Assembly (NCBI GenBank): GCA_002698995.1
Contig: PAAX01000019.1
Location: 124,001 to 188,000 of the forward strand
From: Ignavibacteriota bacterium
GTDB taxonomy: Bacteria; Bacteroidota; Ignavibacteria; Ignavibacteriales; Melioribacteraceae
Direction of reading: 5' to 3'
Length of the DNA stretch: 64,000 nt
Shown: positions 1 to 8,176 of the stretch, piece after piece
Layout of the letters: each line of letters starts with the position of its first letter
Position numbering within the stretch: the first letter of the stretch is position 1
Notes under the pieces: generated by a model
The model's database searches: none
Told to the model about the DNA's origin: nothing
What the model saw: only the letters and a program-made list of their open reading frames with translations
Position numbers and translations under genes: made by a program

Positions 1-402
1 CGAAAAATTAATTTCTAGAATTGATGGTTTTTCAACATCTTCAGGAAGTTCAGACTCAGCTTTATCAACTTTTTCCCTTACTTTTTGAAGTGCTTCATCT
101 ATATCATAACCACTTTCAAACTCAACTTGAATTAAAGAATATCCTTCATAAGAGGCTGAAGTAATTTTCTTCACTTCTGCAATTGCATTTATTTCCTTTT
201 CGATTGGCTGTGTAATTAATGATTCAATATCTTCTGGAGATACACCAAAATATGGTGTGGAAACAATCACCAAAGGAATAGAAATATCCGGTGATGATTC
301 TCTTGGAAGTGAACTATAAGCAGAAAGCCCAATTAGCGTAATAATTGCAACCAAAATAAAAATACTTGTTCTATTATCAACACTTACATCAGTTATTTTC
401 AT
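1..402 (-). CDS. RND efflux transporter, N-terminal part (cut by window edge)
   Basis: This is the start of an AcrB/HAE1-type inner-membrane pump. The ATG is at 402, and the 134 codons visible stay open to base 1. The start (MKITDVSVDNRTSIF) is followed by the first transmembrane helix (IFILVAIITLIGLSAYSSLP). Then come the RESSPDISIPLVIVSTPYFGV stretch and the EDIES-IT-PIEKEI segment of the first porter subdomain, all family hallmarks. The adaptor and TolC genes lie directly upstream in the same direction (12 bases to the adaptor), so the set forms a tripartite efflux operon. The substrate cannot be deduced because most of the protein is outside the window. Confidence 0.93.
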   Translation of the reverse strand, partial: MKITDVSVDNRTSIFILVAIITLIGLSAYSSLPRESSPDISIPLVIVSTPYFGVSPEDIESLITQPIEKEINAIAEVKKITSASYEGYSLIQVEFESGYDIDEALQKVREKVDKAESELPEDVEKPSILEINFS

Positions 403-414
403 AAATCAAATTCC

Positions 415-1461
415 TTAGTTAACTATATTAACGTTTTCACCTTCAACAATATTTTGATAACCAACAGTTATCACTTTTTCGCCCGAAACTAATCCATTGC
501 TTATTGCAACTTGTCCATTTGTTCTTTTGATAATATCAACTTTTTTCTGAACAGCTTTTCCATCACTAACTGTGTAAACTACATAACCATCATCAATCTT
601 TGTTACAACATCTTCGGGTACTACAACTACATTATCATATGTTCTTGTAAAGATTTTTAACTCAGCCAGCATTTCGGGTTTTATTGATCTATTTTTATTC
701 GATATTCTGATTTCAACTTCAAAAGTTCTATTATCCGGATTAAGTGCTTTAGAAATGAAACTTATTTTACCTTCAATTTTTCCTAAATCTAGTTCAGGAA
801 AGAATATTTCTACATTCTGATTTAGTTTCACATCATCGGCATATCTTTCTGGTATTCCGGCAATAATTTTTAATGAATTGTCATCAATAATTTGAAATAA
901 AGGAACTCCGGGAGCAGCAAACTCACCTACGTCAAAAAATCTTTGATTTATAAATCCATCAAATGGAGCTTTAACAAATGATTTTTCATAACTAGTTTTT
1001 GCCAAATCATAACCGGCTTTAGCTTGATCTCTTTGGTATTTAGATTGTAAATATTGAAATTCGCTATTTACATTTTCTTTAAAGATCTGTTCTTGTTTTT
1101 CAAAAGTCATTTGGGCTAAATCATATTGAGCTTTTGCAGCGTTATAATTAGCCTTTAAAATGTCATTTTCAATTTCAAGAACTACTTCCCCTTCTTTTAC
1201 AAAGCTGCCTTTATCTTTCTTTACTGCTTTTAATTGTCCGCCGGTTCCTTCAAAGCTTACATTTGCACTTTGGTTAGCATTAACTACACCTACTACATTT
1301 ATATAATCACTAAAAGATATTCCTTCCATAGTTTTTACTTCAACACTAACTGCCCTTTTTTCGGCAGATTTATTTTCTTCACCTTCAGTTTCTGAGCAAG
1401 CAATAAAATTTATTGATACTACAATAACCAAGATGAACATCATAATTCTTTTAATAGTCAT
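415..1461 (-). CDS. RND efflux periplasmic adaptor (membrane fusion) lipoprotein
   Basis: At 348 aa this has the usual length for a HlyD/AcrA-family adaptor linking an RND pump to TolC. The N-terminus is a lipoprotein signal (FILVIVVSINFIACSE), with Cys22 as the likely lipidated residue. A first lipoyl half (VKEGEVVLEIEND) is followed by a helical hairpin rich in Lys, Gln and Ala at about residues 105-160. The second lipoyl half (VKAPFDGFINQRFFDVGEFA) and the beta-barrel and membrane-proximal domains follow. It sits 11 bases downstream of the tolC gene and 12 bases upstream of the pump gene. Family membership is clear; the exported compound is unknown. Confidence 0.93.
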   Translation of the reverse strand: MTIKRIMMFILVIVVSINFIACSETEGEENKSAEKRAVSVEVKTMEGISFSDYINVVGVVNANQSANVSFEGTGGQLKAVKKDKGSFVKEGEVVLEIENDILKANYNAAKAQYDLAQMTFEKQEQIFKENVNSEFQYLQSKYQRDQAKAGYDLAKTSYEKSFVKAPFDGFINQRFFDVGEFAAPGVPLFQIIDDNSLKIIAGIPERYADDVKLNQNVEIFFPELDLGKIEGKISFISKALNPDNRTFEVEIRISNKNRSIKPEMLAELKIFTRTYDNVVVVPEDVVTKIDDGYVVYTVSDGKAVQKKVDIIKRTNGQVAISNGLVSGEKVITVGYQNIVEGENVNIVN

Positions 1462-1472
1462 CTAATTTATCC

Positions 1473-2807
1473 TTAATTACTTGTTAATAATTCGTTAATA
1501 GATTTTCCCAGCACTAAATCCAACTGAGAAAGTAAAATATTATACTCATAAACCGTACTTTGATAATTATATTCCGCTCTTGTTAATCCAACAATTGAAT
1601 CGGTTAATTCTAATTGTGTTCCTAAACCGGTTTCATATCTTTTTTTAGCAATCGAATAGGCTCTATCAGCTTCACCTAAAGCAGATTTATAAGCATCAAT
1701 CTTTTGTTTTGCATCATCAATATTTGCTAAAATATTTTCATATTGATTTTTTAGAGTTTTCTCTGTTTTATAAAGCTCTTCCAATGCAATTTTATGATCA
1801 ATTTCTGCTTGTTCAACTTTGGAATCGATTGTGAAACCTTTGAAAATAGGTACACGAAGATTTAATCCAACTGAAAATGAGTTTTTATATCTCCAATCGG
1901 TAAAACTTCTTGGATCATTCTCTTGAGATTGTGTCTGCCAATTTCCATAAGCATTTAATTCCGGAAAGTGTTTAGTGAATTCATAAGAAGCGACTAAATC
2001 TTTCATCTCAGCATCAAGTTCAACTTGTTTTAAGAGCTTATTTTGCGATAAGGTAATATCTAAACCATCTTCATAATTTGGAATTAATTTCGGTTTGTAT
2101 TCTAAAGAATCATTAATGTTAATTTTTTGATCCAAATCCAAACCAAGTAAAATTTTCAAATTGTTTTCAGACAAATTGTATTGAGTTTTAGAATTACTTA
2201 AAACCGGAATGGAATTTTGATACTGAACTTTTGCTTTAAGAAAATCATATTCAGAAACCAATCCAGCTTTATACATTGATTCAGTGTTTTTTAAGTTTTC
2301 TTCAGCTCTATTTAATTGAAGTTCGGATAATTTTACCAAATTTTTTGAAAGAAGTATAGTATAATAAGCATCTTTTACTTTTGAAATTATGTCTACCTTT
2401 GTGAAATCCGCATTTTCTTTAGAAATATCTGCAAAGGTTTGGGCAATTCTAACAGCCAAAAACATTGCACCAGTAAAAAGAGGCTGCTCTGCATTAACAG
2501 AAAATGTTAATGAATGATCTGAACCTACTTCAAAAGTTTGCGATTGTCCCATAAAATCAAAAACAAATACCGGTTTTTTAATTGCTCTTGCATAATTTCC
2601 GGTTCCTTCAATTGAAGGAAAAAGTGAAGAACCATAAGCTTCATTAACCTGTTCTTCTGCTTTTTCAAAATTAAGTGCTGCTTTTTTAATATCATGATTT
2701 CCTTCCAATGCCAATTCAAGAGATTTTTGCAAATCTAGATTAATAACATTTTGTGCGGAAAGACTAAAAATTACAGCAGTAAATAAAAACACAATTAATT
2801 TATTCAC
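1473..2807 (-). CDS. TolC-family outer membrane efflux protein
   Basis: This 444 aa protein has a signal peptide ending near SLSAQ. Two internally similar halves of long amphipathic helices follow, as in the OEP/TolC family that forms the outer membrane channel and periplasmic tunnel. Typical family signatures are the early LDLQKSLELALEGNHDIKKA segment, the YEFTKHFPELNAYGNW and FSVGLNLRVPIFKGF barrel segments, and the helix AYSIAKKRYETGLGTQLELTD near the C-terminus. It is the second gene of the tetR-tolC-adaptor-pump operon, 8 bases after tetR. A short overlapping reading frame inside it is a shadow. Confidence 0.94.
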   Translation of the reverse strand: MNKLIVFLFTAVIFSLSAQNVINLDLQKSLELALEGNHDIKKAALNFEKAEEQVNEAYGSSLFPSIEGTGNYARAIKKPVFVFDFMGQSQTFEVGSDHSLTFSVNAEQPLFTGAMFLAVRIAQTFADISKENADFTKVDIISKVKDAYYTILLSKNLVKLSELQLNRAEENLKNTESMYKAGLVSEYDFLKAKVQYQNSIPVLSNSKTQYNLSENNLKILLGLDLDQKININDSLEYKPKLIPNYEDGLDITLSQNKLLKQVELDAEMKDLVASYEFTKHFPELNAYGNWQTQSQENDPRSFTDWRYKNSFSVGLNLRVPIFKGFTIDSKVEQAEIDHKIALEELYKTEKTLKNQYENILANIDDAKQKIDAYKSALGEADRAYSIAKKRYETGLGTQLELTDSIVGLTRAEYNYQSTVYEYNILLSQLDLVLGKSINELLTSN

Positions 2808-2815
2808 ATTCTCCC

Positions 2816-3457
2816 CTAATTATTTTTAATTCCGTTAAATAAAAAGTCTAATAAAAACTGTGATTCTTTTTTTATATCAATATTTTCAAGCTTCTTGCAA
2901 TATTTTAAGTGATATATGTACGAAAAGGCTAAATTTCTATACAATACCAAAATGGTTTCATTATCAATTTTTCTAATTTCCCCGTTTTCTACAGATTTAT
3001 TGAAATACTTAGTGTAAATCTGGTTAACATTACTTAGATGTTCTTCCAACTTTTTACTTTTTTTGAGGTGAGATTCACCGTTTGGTATAGCTCTCATTTT
3101 TGTAAGGAGCAGAAATGCATCGTCGTTGTTAAGACTAAATTTTATTAATTCTTCCGTAACTATTTTTAGAAAATCAAAAATATTATCTGTTTTGTTGGCT
3201 GATTCGGAAAGCATATTAAGATAATTTTGAATAATCATTTCAAGAAGAGCCACATAAATATCTTCTTTATTTTGGAAATAATTATATAAAGTTCCCTTTC
3301 CATATTCCGAAGCTTCAGCAATTTCATCTAATGTAGAGTTTTCAAATCCTTTTTCAGCAAAAATTTTACATGCTGCTTTTAGTATTTCATTTCGTTTGAA
3401 TTGTCTTTCTCTCTCTTTTCTTGAAAGAATTTCTTCACTATTATTTATATAATCCAT
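2816..3457 (-). CDS. TetR/AcrR-family transcriptional regulator
   Basis: At 213 aa this is a standard TetR-family size. The N-terminal helix-turn-helix domain at about residues 18-65 is textbook (ILKAACKIFAEKGFENSTLDEIAEASEYGKGTLYNYFQNKEDI). The rest is an all-helical ligand-binding and dimerisation domain. As the first gene of an efflux operon it most likely represses its own operon and is released by a pumped compound. That role is inferred from position. The 148 bases upstream, before the tonB terminator, contain only weak AT-rich dyads, so no operator is claimed. Confidence 0.92.
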   Translation of the reverse strand: MDYINNSEEILSRKERERQFKRNEILKAACKIFAEKGFENSTLDEIAEASEYGKGTLYNYFQNKEDIYVALLEMIIQNYLNMLSESANKTDNIFDFLKIVTEELIKFSLNNDDAFLLLTKMRAIPNGESHLKKSKKLEEHLSNVNQIYTKYFNKSVENGEIRKIDNETILVLYRNLAFSYIYHLKYCKKLENIDIKKESQFLLDFLFNGIKNN

Positions 3458-3605
3458 ACTATCCTATTTTAATTAGGCTGTAAACGTAAAGTATATTATT
3501 CTGACTATCAAGTCATTATTTTGAAATAACGATACATTAGACGAAAAAGTTCTTCGAAAGTTTCTTATGGGATGTTAAAAAATTATTAAGAAGTATTTAA
3601 AAAAG

Positions 3606-3629
3606 AAAAAGCCGCAAAAGCGGCTTTTC
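3606..3629 (-). terminator. Rho-independent terminator after the TonB-family gene
   Basis: An inverted repeat GCCGC-AAAA-GCGGC is extended by flanking A and T runs on both sides. On the minus strand it reads AAAAGCCGC, loop, GCGGC and then a run of T. It begins 9 bases after the stop codon of the TonB-family gene. With T-runs on both flanks it could also stop transcription on the plus strand. Confidence 0.85.
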
Positions 3630-3637
3630 AAAGATTT

Positions 3638-4297
3638 TTACTGAAGTTTAAATAAGATTGGAATTGCAACTTGAACTTTAACTGCTTTTCCTCTTTGTTT
3701 ACCAGGAACAAATTTAGTGGATTTTACAGCTTCCATAGCTGCTTCATCACATCCTGCACCAATACCTTTAATAAGTTCAACTTTAACAACATTTCCGTTT
3801 TCGTCAACAAATGCTTTCACAAAAACTCTTCCTTGAACACCGGCTCTTTTTGCAATTTCAGGATAAACAATTCTTTTTTGAATTCCTTCAATTCCACCTA
3901 TTGGTTCCGGAGTTTGTTCAACGGCAACAAAGAAAACAGGTTCTTCTTCAACCTCTTCTTCCTCTTTTGCTGGAGGAGGAGGCGGAGCAGAAACAATCTC
4001 ATTAACATCAAGTTCTGTATCACCAATTTCAATATCTTCTAACACATCATCACTAGGTGCTTCAATTGGAATAGGTGGTTTTGGTGGAGGAGGTGGAGCA
4101 GTTTCCTGCTTTGTAATTTCAACATCTTCCACATTTAATAATTCCTGAGGTCCGTCTAATTTAATTTCTTCTTTCTTGAACTCAGGGAAAAATTTGAAAG
4201 ATAATATCAAAAGTGCTAACGAAATAATTATACTTACTTCGAGTACTCTTCTGTATTTTCTTCTTAAATCAACTTTTGGATTCTTATTAAGAGCCAC
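3638..4297 (-). CDS. TonB-family energy transducer
   Basis: This 219 aa protein has one N-terminal membrane anchor (residues about 20-38, VSIIISLALLILSFKFF). A periplasmic linker follows, with two proline runs (PPPPPKPPIPIE and APPPPPAKEEEE). It ends in a TonB C-terminal domain (YPEIAKRAGVQGRVFVKAFVDENGNVVKVELIKG through AAMEAVKSTKFVPGKQRGKAVKVQVAIPILFKL). TonB proteins pass proton-motive energy from ExbB/ExbD to outer membrane receptors. No exbB or exbD lies nearby, so the partners must be elsewhere. It has its own terminator and looks monocistronic. Confidence 0.92.
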   Translation of the reverse strand: MALNKNPKVDLRRKYRRVLEVSIIISLALLILSFKFFPEFKKEEIKLDGPQELLNVEDVEITKQETAPPPPPKPPIPIEAPSDDVLEDIEIGDTELDVNEIVSAPPPPPAKEEEEVEEEPVFFVAVEQTPEPIGGIEGIQKRIVYPEIAKRAGVQGRVFVKAFVDENGNVVKVELIKGIGAGCDEAAMEAVKSTKFVPGKQRGKAVKVQVAIPILFKLQ

Positions 4298-4396
4298 TGT
4301 TATCCTCCTTAAACGAAAAGATTAAACAAACTTAAAAAATGATACTTTGATAGTCAATTTCTTTCTATATCTTTTTGCAAAATTATTATAAAAATT

Positions 4397-4804
4397 TTAC
4401 TGTTCAATGCTATTTTTCTTCTCTCTTATCTTTAAAAAGAGAAAAAAGATAAATGTTCCCGTAAGCGCTCCTATAAAATTAGCTACCCAATCATAAAACT
4501 CTGCATACCTGCCCGGAATAAACAATTGATGCAGTTCATCTAAAAATCCGTAAAACGAACTAAGTACAATTGTGCTAATTAAATATTTTGCGGACAAAAA
4601 TCTATTTTTCTTTTGATAGAATAATGTACCGCTTAACAAAACAGCCAATCCAAAATAAGCTAAAAAATGATTTACTTTGTCTGAAAAAGCTTGTTTTGGC
4701 AGTGCATTTGAAGGAAGACTGGTTAACACTAACAATAAAATCCAGTAAAGAACTAATGGGATATAAAAAAAATATTTCGGATGATTATCTATTATTTTAA
4801 ACAA
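4397..4804 (-). CDS. VanZ-like family membrane protein
   Basis: This small 135 aa protein has about four membrane segments. The VanZ-family pattern is visible in YWILLLVLTSLPSNALP, DKVNHFLAYFGLAVLLSG and the SSFYGFLDELHQLFIPGRYAEFYDWVANFIGALTG block near residues 80-115. VanZ itself raises teicoplanin resistance, but most chromosomal homologues have no known function, so no resistance role is implied. The gene overlaps the end of the NAD(P)HX repair gene by 8 bases and is probably translationally coupled to it. Confidence 0.85.
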   Translation of the reverse strand: MFKIIDNHPKYFFYIPLVLYWILLLVLTSLPSNALPKQAFSDKVNHFLAYFGLAVLLSGTLFYQKKNRFLSAKYLISTIVLSSFYGFLDELHQLFIPGRYAEFYDWVANFIGALTGTFIFFLFLKIREKKNSIEQ

Positions 4805-6344
4805 TTGAATTCCTTAAAAACTTTATAGCATTTGGAATATTTTTCATTATTTCAGATGCTGTAATTCCATACTCAGTTTTATTTTCAACTAAAATATCTG
4901 CAGATAAACTATGTAAATAAACTGCAGAAATTAATGCACTTTCTAAATCGCCGCTTTGCGCAATAAATGATCCTAAAATACCGGATAAAACATCACCACT
5001 TCCAAACTTTGCCATACCTGGATTACCGGTAGTATTTATAAATGCTTCTCTATTTTTATTAAATATAACTGTCCTGCTCCCTTTCAAAACAAGATTGACA
5101 GAATTCTTTTCAGAAAAATCTTTCCCGTATTTAAGTAAATTTGTCTGGAATTCTTCTTTCGAAATGCCGGATAATTTTTCAAATTCACCATGATGCGGAG
5201 TTAGAACTGAATTTTGTAGTTTCAAATTCATTAATTCATCTGAAATAAGAAAAAGCGCATCAGCATCTATTACAAATTTCTTCTTATTAAATTTGGTCAA
5301 TAATTTAATAATGAAATCTTTAGTTGAATTTTTTCTAGATAAACCTGGACCTAAAACGATTGAATCAGCCCAATTAATTAAATTTGATAAAGAATCAATA
5401 TGAGGTAATTCAAAATATTTTGTTTCTTCTGTACCAATTTTATTTATAACTAAATCTGGATATGGGTTATTCATTTGTAAAGCAGCTTGATAAGGAACAG
5501 CTAAAACAACTGCACCTGCTCCCGAATATAAAGCAGAAATTCCAGATAATAATGGTGCTCCCGGTAAATCAAATGATCCGCCGATTACCAAAACTTTACC
5601 AGAATTATATTTATGATTATCCAATTCTTTTACAGGAAGACCATCAAACGCATCTTCCGGTTCAATTAAATAGTCTTCAACTTCAAATTGATCAAAATAC
5701 TTATCACTTATTCCTATTGAACCTTTTACTACTTTGCCGGAATACTTATATCCTTTTTCAAGAAACAAACCTCTTTTTAGTTCTGCTAAGGTAATTGTCA
5801 AATCAGAATCAAATACTAATTCTCCAAATCCGGTATCAGCATTTAGTCCAGTTGGAATATCGATTGCAACTTTATAAGCATCTAATTCATTTACTTCTTC
5901 AATAATATCCTTAATATTTCCTTGTAATTCTCCTTTTGCACCTGTACCTAAAACAGAATCTATTATAACTTCAACTTCTTTAAGAATATTCAAATCATTT
6001 TTTGATCTATAAACTCGATACTCTAATAGTGTAGTATTGTAATTTTCCAGAATTTTCCAATTTGATAATGAATCCCCTTTAAGGTTTTTAGGATTATCAA
6101 CAAATAATAATCTAACCGATTTCTCATTATTTATTAAATGTCTTGCTAATGCTAATCCATCTCCCCCATTATTCCCTTTTCCAACTAATATTCCAAATAC
6201 TTGTTCAGTTGGAAAGTTATTAATTATCTCATTAAAAATTGATAAAGACGCATTTTCCATTAAAGCAAAACTGGGAATACCAATTTCCTTTATTGCATAA
6301 TTATCAATTTCTCTTATTTGATTTGATGTAAATAGAGGTATCAT
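4797..6344 (-). CDS. nnr: Bifunctional NAD(P)H-hydrate epimerase / ADP-dependent NAD(P)HX dehydratase
   Basis: At 515 aa this has both halves of the metabolite-repair enzyme. The N-terminal YjeF_N epimerase domain covers about residues 1-215 (REIDNYAIKEIGIPSFALMENA, GKGNNGGDGLALARHL, DIPTGLNADTG). The C-terminal ribokinase-like dehydratase covers about 235-510 (KYNSGKVLVIGGSFDLPGAP, VLGPGLSR, DADALFLI, LTPHHGEFEKLSG, NTTGNPGMAKFGSGDVLSGILG). The enzyme epimerises and dehydrates damaged NAD(P)H hydrates back to NAD(P)H. It follows nuoN by only 21 bases, so a repair enzyme for NADH hydrate is co-transcribed with the NADH dehydrogenase membrane arm. Confidence 0.95.
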   Translation of the reverse strand: MIPLFTSNQIREIDNYAIKEIGIPSFALMENASLSIFNEIINNFPTEQVFGILVGKGNNGGDGLALARHLINNEKSVRLLFVDNPKNLKGDSLSNWKILENYNTTLLEYRVYRSKNDLNILKEVEVIIDSVLGTGAKGELQGNIKDIIEEVNELDAYKVAIDIPTGLNADTGFGELVFDSDLTITLAELKRGLFLEKGYKYSGKVVKGSIGISDKYFDQFEVEDYLIEPEDAFDGLPVKELDNHKYNSGKVLVIGGSFDLPGAPLLSGISALYSGAGAVVLAVPYQAALQMNNPYPDLVINKIGTEETKYFELPHIDSLSNLINWADSIVLGPGLSRKNSTKDFIIKLLTKFNKKKFVIDADALFLISDELMNLKLQNSVLTPHHGEFEKLSGISKEEFQTNLLKYGKDFSEKNSVNLVLKGSRTVIFNKNREAFINTTGNPGMAKFGSGDVLSGILGSFIAQSGDLESALISAVYLHSLSADILVENKTEYGITASEIMKNIPNAIKFLRNSIV

Positions 6345-6365
6345 TTTTTTCTTTCTTTTTATGAT

Positions 6366-7796
6366 TTAATTAACGACAGAAAGAATAAGATTCAACAACG
6401 AATCGGGTGAAATTCCAAAATAAATTACTAATATTCCGGATACAACTACTGAAAGGAGAGAATATTTGTCAATATGCAGATCAATATCCTTCTCAGATTC
6501 TTTGAAATACATATAAACAACTAATCTTAAGTAAAAATAAACACTTATAACACTTGAAAAAACACCTACAACAGCAAGCCAGGTTAAATCAGCTTCTATA
6601 GCAGAGATGAAGACATAATACTTTCCGAAAAATCCAGCTAAAGGAGGAATTCCGGCTAAAGCAAACATAAATAAACTCATAAATGCTGCTAAAATTGGAC
6701 TTTTAGAAGCCAGCCCAGCATAAGCAGTTAAGTCAGTATTTGCATCATTTTGTTTTTCAATAATTGAAATAATTCCGAATGCTCCGATATTCATGAAAGT
6801 ATAAGCTGCTAAATAAAATATAATACCGGAAAAAGCTTCGGAATTAGCTGCAGCCAATCCAATTGCCATATATCCGGCGTGAGAAATAGAAGAATAAGCA
6901 AGCATTCTTTTTAGATTTTTTTGAGCGATAGCAACAATACTTCCATACAGCATAGATAATGTGGCAATAACTGCAAAATAAGGAGCAAAAATATCTATAT
7001 TATAATTAATTAAGGAAGCAGAAAGAATAATAAGCAAAACGCTGAATGCAGCAGTTTTTCCTGTAGTTGACATTAATCCAGTTACAGTAGTTGCAGAACC
7101 TTGGTAAACATCAGGAACCCACATATGAAATGGAAAAGCTGCAATTTTGAATGAAAATCCAATTATAAAGAGGAGCAATCCAACAATAAACAAAATATTT
7201 TGAGTGAATGTACTAAAGTTTTGAATTATAGAATCAACACTTGTAGTAGAAGAAACTCCATAAATTAACGCAATACCATATACTATAAAGCCCGTCGCAA
7301 ACGCACCTAACAGAAAATATTTTAATGCCGCTTCATTTGAGGATGATTTCTTTTTATTAATTCCGGCTAAAACATAAAATGCGATCGACATTAATTCCAA
7401 TCCGATAAATATCATAAAAATATCTTTAGAACCGGCCATAACCATCATTCCAAGTATGGCAGATTGAATCAAAATGTAATATTCACCATGATTTGATTCA
7501 TATTTCTTGATGTAATCTATAGAATTGAGAATTAAAAGTGCAGCACCAATATTAAATATAAAATTAAATATTGCAGGTTTTCCGCCAACTTCAAGCATTC
7601 CCCCAAATAATATTTGATTTGCCGAAATATTAATTATTGAGTGAACTCCGGCAAAAACAAAAACAAAAAGAGAAATCCATGGTAAAATTGTTTCACTCTT
7701 TTTTGAATACATTTCTATTAAGAGTGAAATTACAATTCCAACTCCAATAACAACATGCGGAAGCATTAACAATATTTCTTGGCTATTCTGAGGCAT
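6366..7796 (-). CDS. nuoN: NADH-quinone oxidoreductase subunit N
   Basis: This 476 aa protein has about 14 hydrophobic helices and is an antiporter-like proton channel of the complex I membrane arm. Family signatures include FMIFIGLELMSIAFYVLAG, SSNEAALKYFLLGAFATGFIVYGIALIYG and IAAFPFHMWVPDVYQGSATTV. The segments KRMLAYSSISHAGYMAIGLA and LAGIPPLAGFFGKYY with the C-terminal helices complete the pattern. Key charged residues are the Glu in the LELMS helix and Lys in AALKYF. It is separated from nuoM by nhaD and a small unknown gene, which is unusual; in most nuo operons nuoM and nuoN are adjacent. Confidence 0.96.
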   Translation of the reverse strand: MPQNSQEILLMLPHVVIGVGIVISLLIEMYSKKSETILPWISLFVFVFAGVHSIINISANQILFGGMLEVGGKPAIFNFIFNIGAALLILNSIDYIKKYESNHGEYYILIQSAILGMMVMAGSKDIFMIFIGLELMSIAFYVLAGINKKKSSSNEAALKYFLLGAFATGFIVYGIALIYGVSSTTSVDSIIQNFSTFTQNILFIVGLLLFIIGFSFKIAAFPFHMWVPDVYQGSATTVTGLMSTTGKTAAFSVLLIILSASLINYNIDIFAPYFAVIATLSMLYGSIVAIAQKNLKRMLAYSSISHAGYMAIGLAAANSEAFSGIIFYLAAYTFMNIGAFGIISIIEKQNDANTDLTAYAGLASKSPILAAFMSLFMFALAGIPPLAGFFGKYYVFISAIEADLTWLAVVGVFSSVISVYFYLRLVVYMYFKESEKDIDLHIDKYSLLSVVVSGILVIYFGISPDSLLNLILSVVN

Positions 7797-7798
7797 AA

Positions 7799-8176
7799 TT
7801 ATTCAACAAATAAAGTTTCGTCATCAATTTCTTTAATTTGTAATTTATGGTTTTCTTTTACACTTAAACAAATTTTTCTGTGATTTTCAAAATCAAATAA
7901 ATCCTTCCCTTTTTCAACAATAACTAATTTGATATTTTCATATTGAGTAACTTTCTCTTCCAAAGATTCGAATGAATGAAAATAAATTTCTGTAAACCCA
8001 TCATTAATAACATATTCTGCATCTTCGGACATTGAGCTGAAATCGGTTATAATTGAAGAATCAACAACAATTTTTAATAACTCGCACTCAAAAGGAAGAA
8101 TTACTCGATTTCCATAATGAAGTCCAATTACGCTATTTTTTAAAACATGATCTAAAGTTCTCATATTATTTCCCAA
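7799..8176 (-). CDS. Hypothetical protein inside the nuo operon
   Basis: I do not recognise this 125 aa protein. It is soluble, acidic and appears rich in beta strands, with no signal peptide, membrane helix or cysteine-pair motif. It sits between nhaD and nuoN, 2 bases before nuoN, and its start overlaps the end of nhaD. The longer start (8176) overlaps nhaD by 11 bases. The internal ATG at 8164 (MRTLDHV) begins 1 base after the nhaD stop and is equally plausible. Tight packing supports translation and a link to the antiporter or complex I, but no function can be assigned. Confidence 0.75.
   Translation of the reverse strand: MGNNMRTLDHVLKNSVIGLHYGNRVILPFECELLKIVVDSSIITDFSSMSEDAEYVINDGFTEIYFHSFESLEEKVTQYENIKLVIVEKGKDLFDFENHRKICLSVKENHKLQIKEIDDETLFVE

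Noticed and set aside
3458-3605. Possible TetR operator upstream of the efflux operon
   Set aside because: Only weak AT-rich dyads such as TTATTT-TG-AAATAA (3516-3529) are present; such matches are expected by chance in this composition.
3671-4042. Plus-strand frame of 123 aa across the TonB-family gene
   Set aside because: It is antisense to a clear TonB protein and has a low-complexity Phe/Asn/Arg composition, so it is a shadow of the proline- and glutamate-rich linker.
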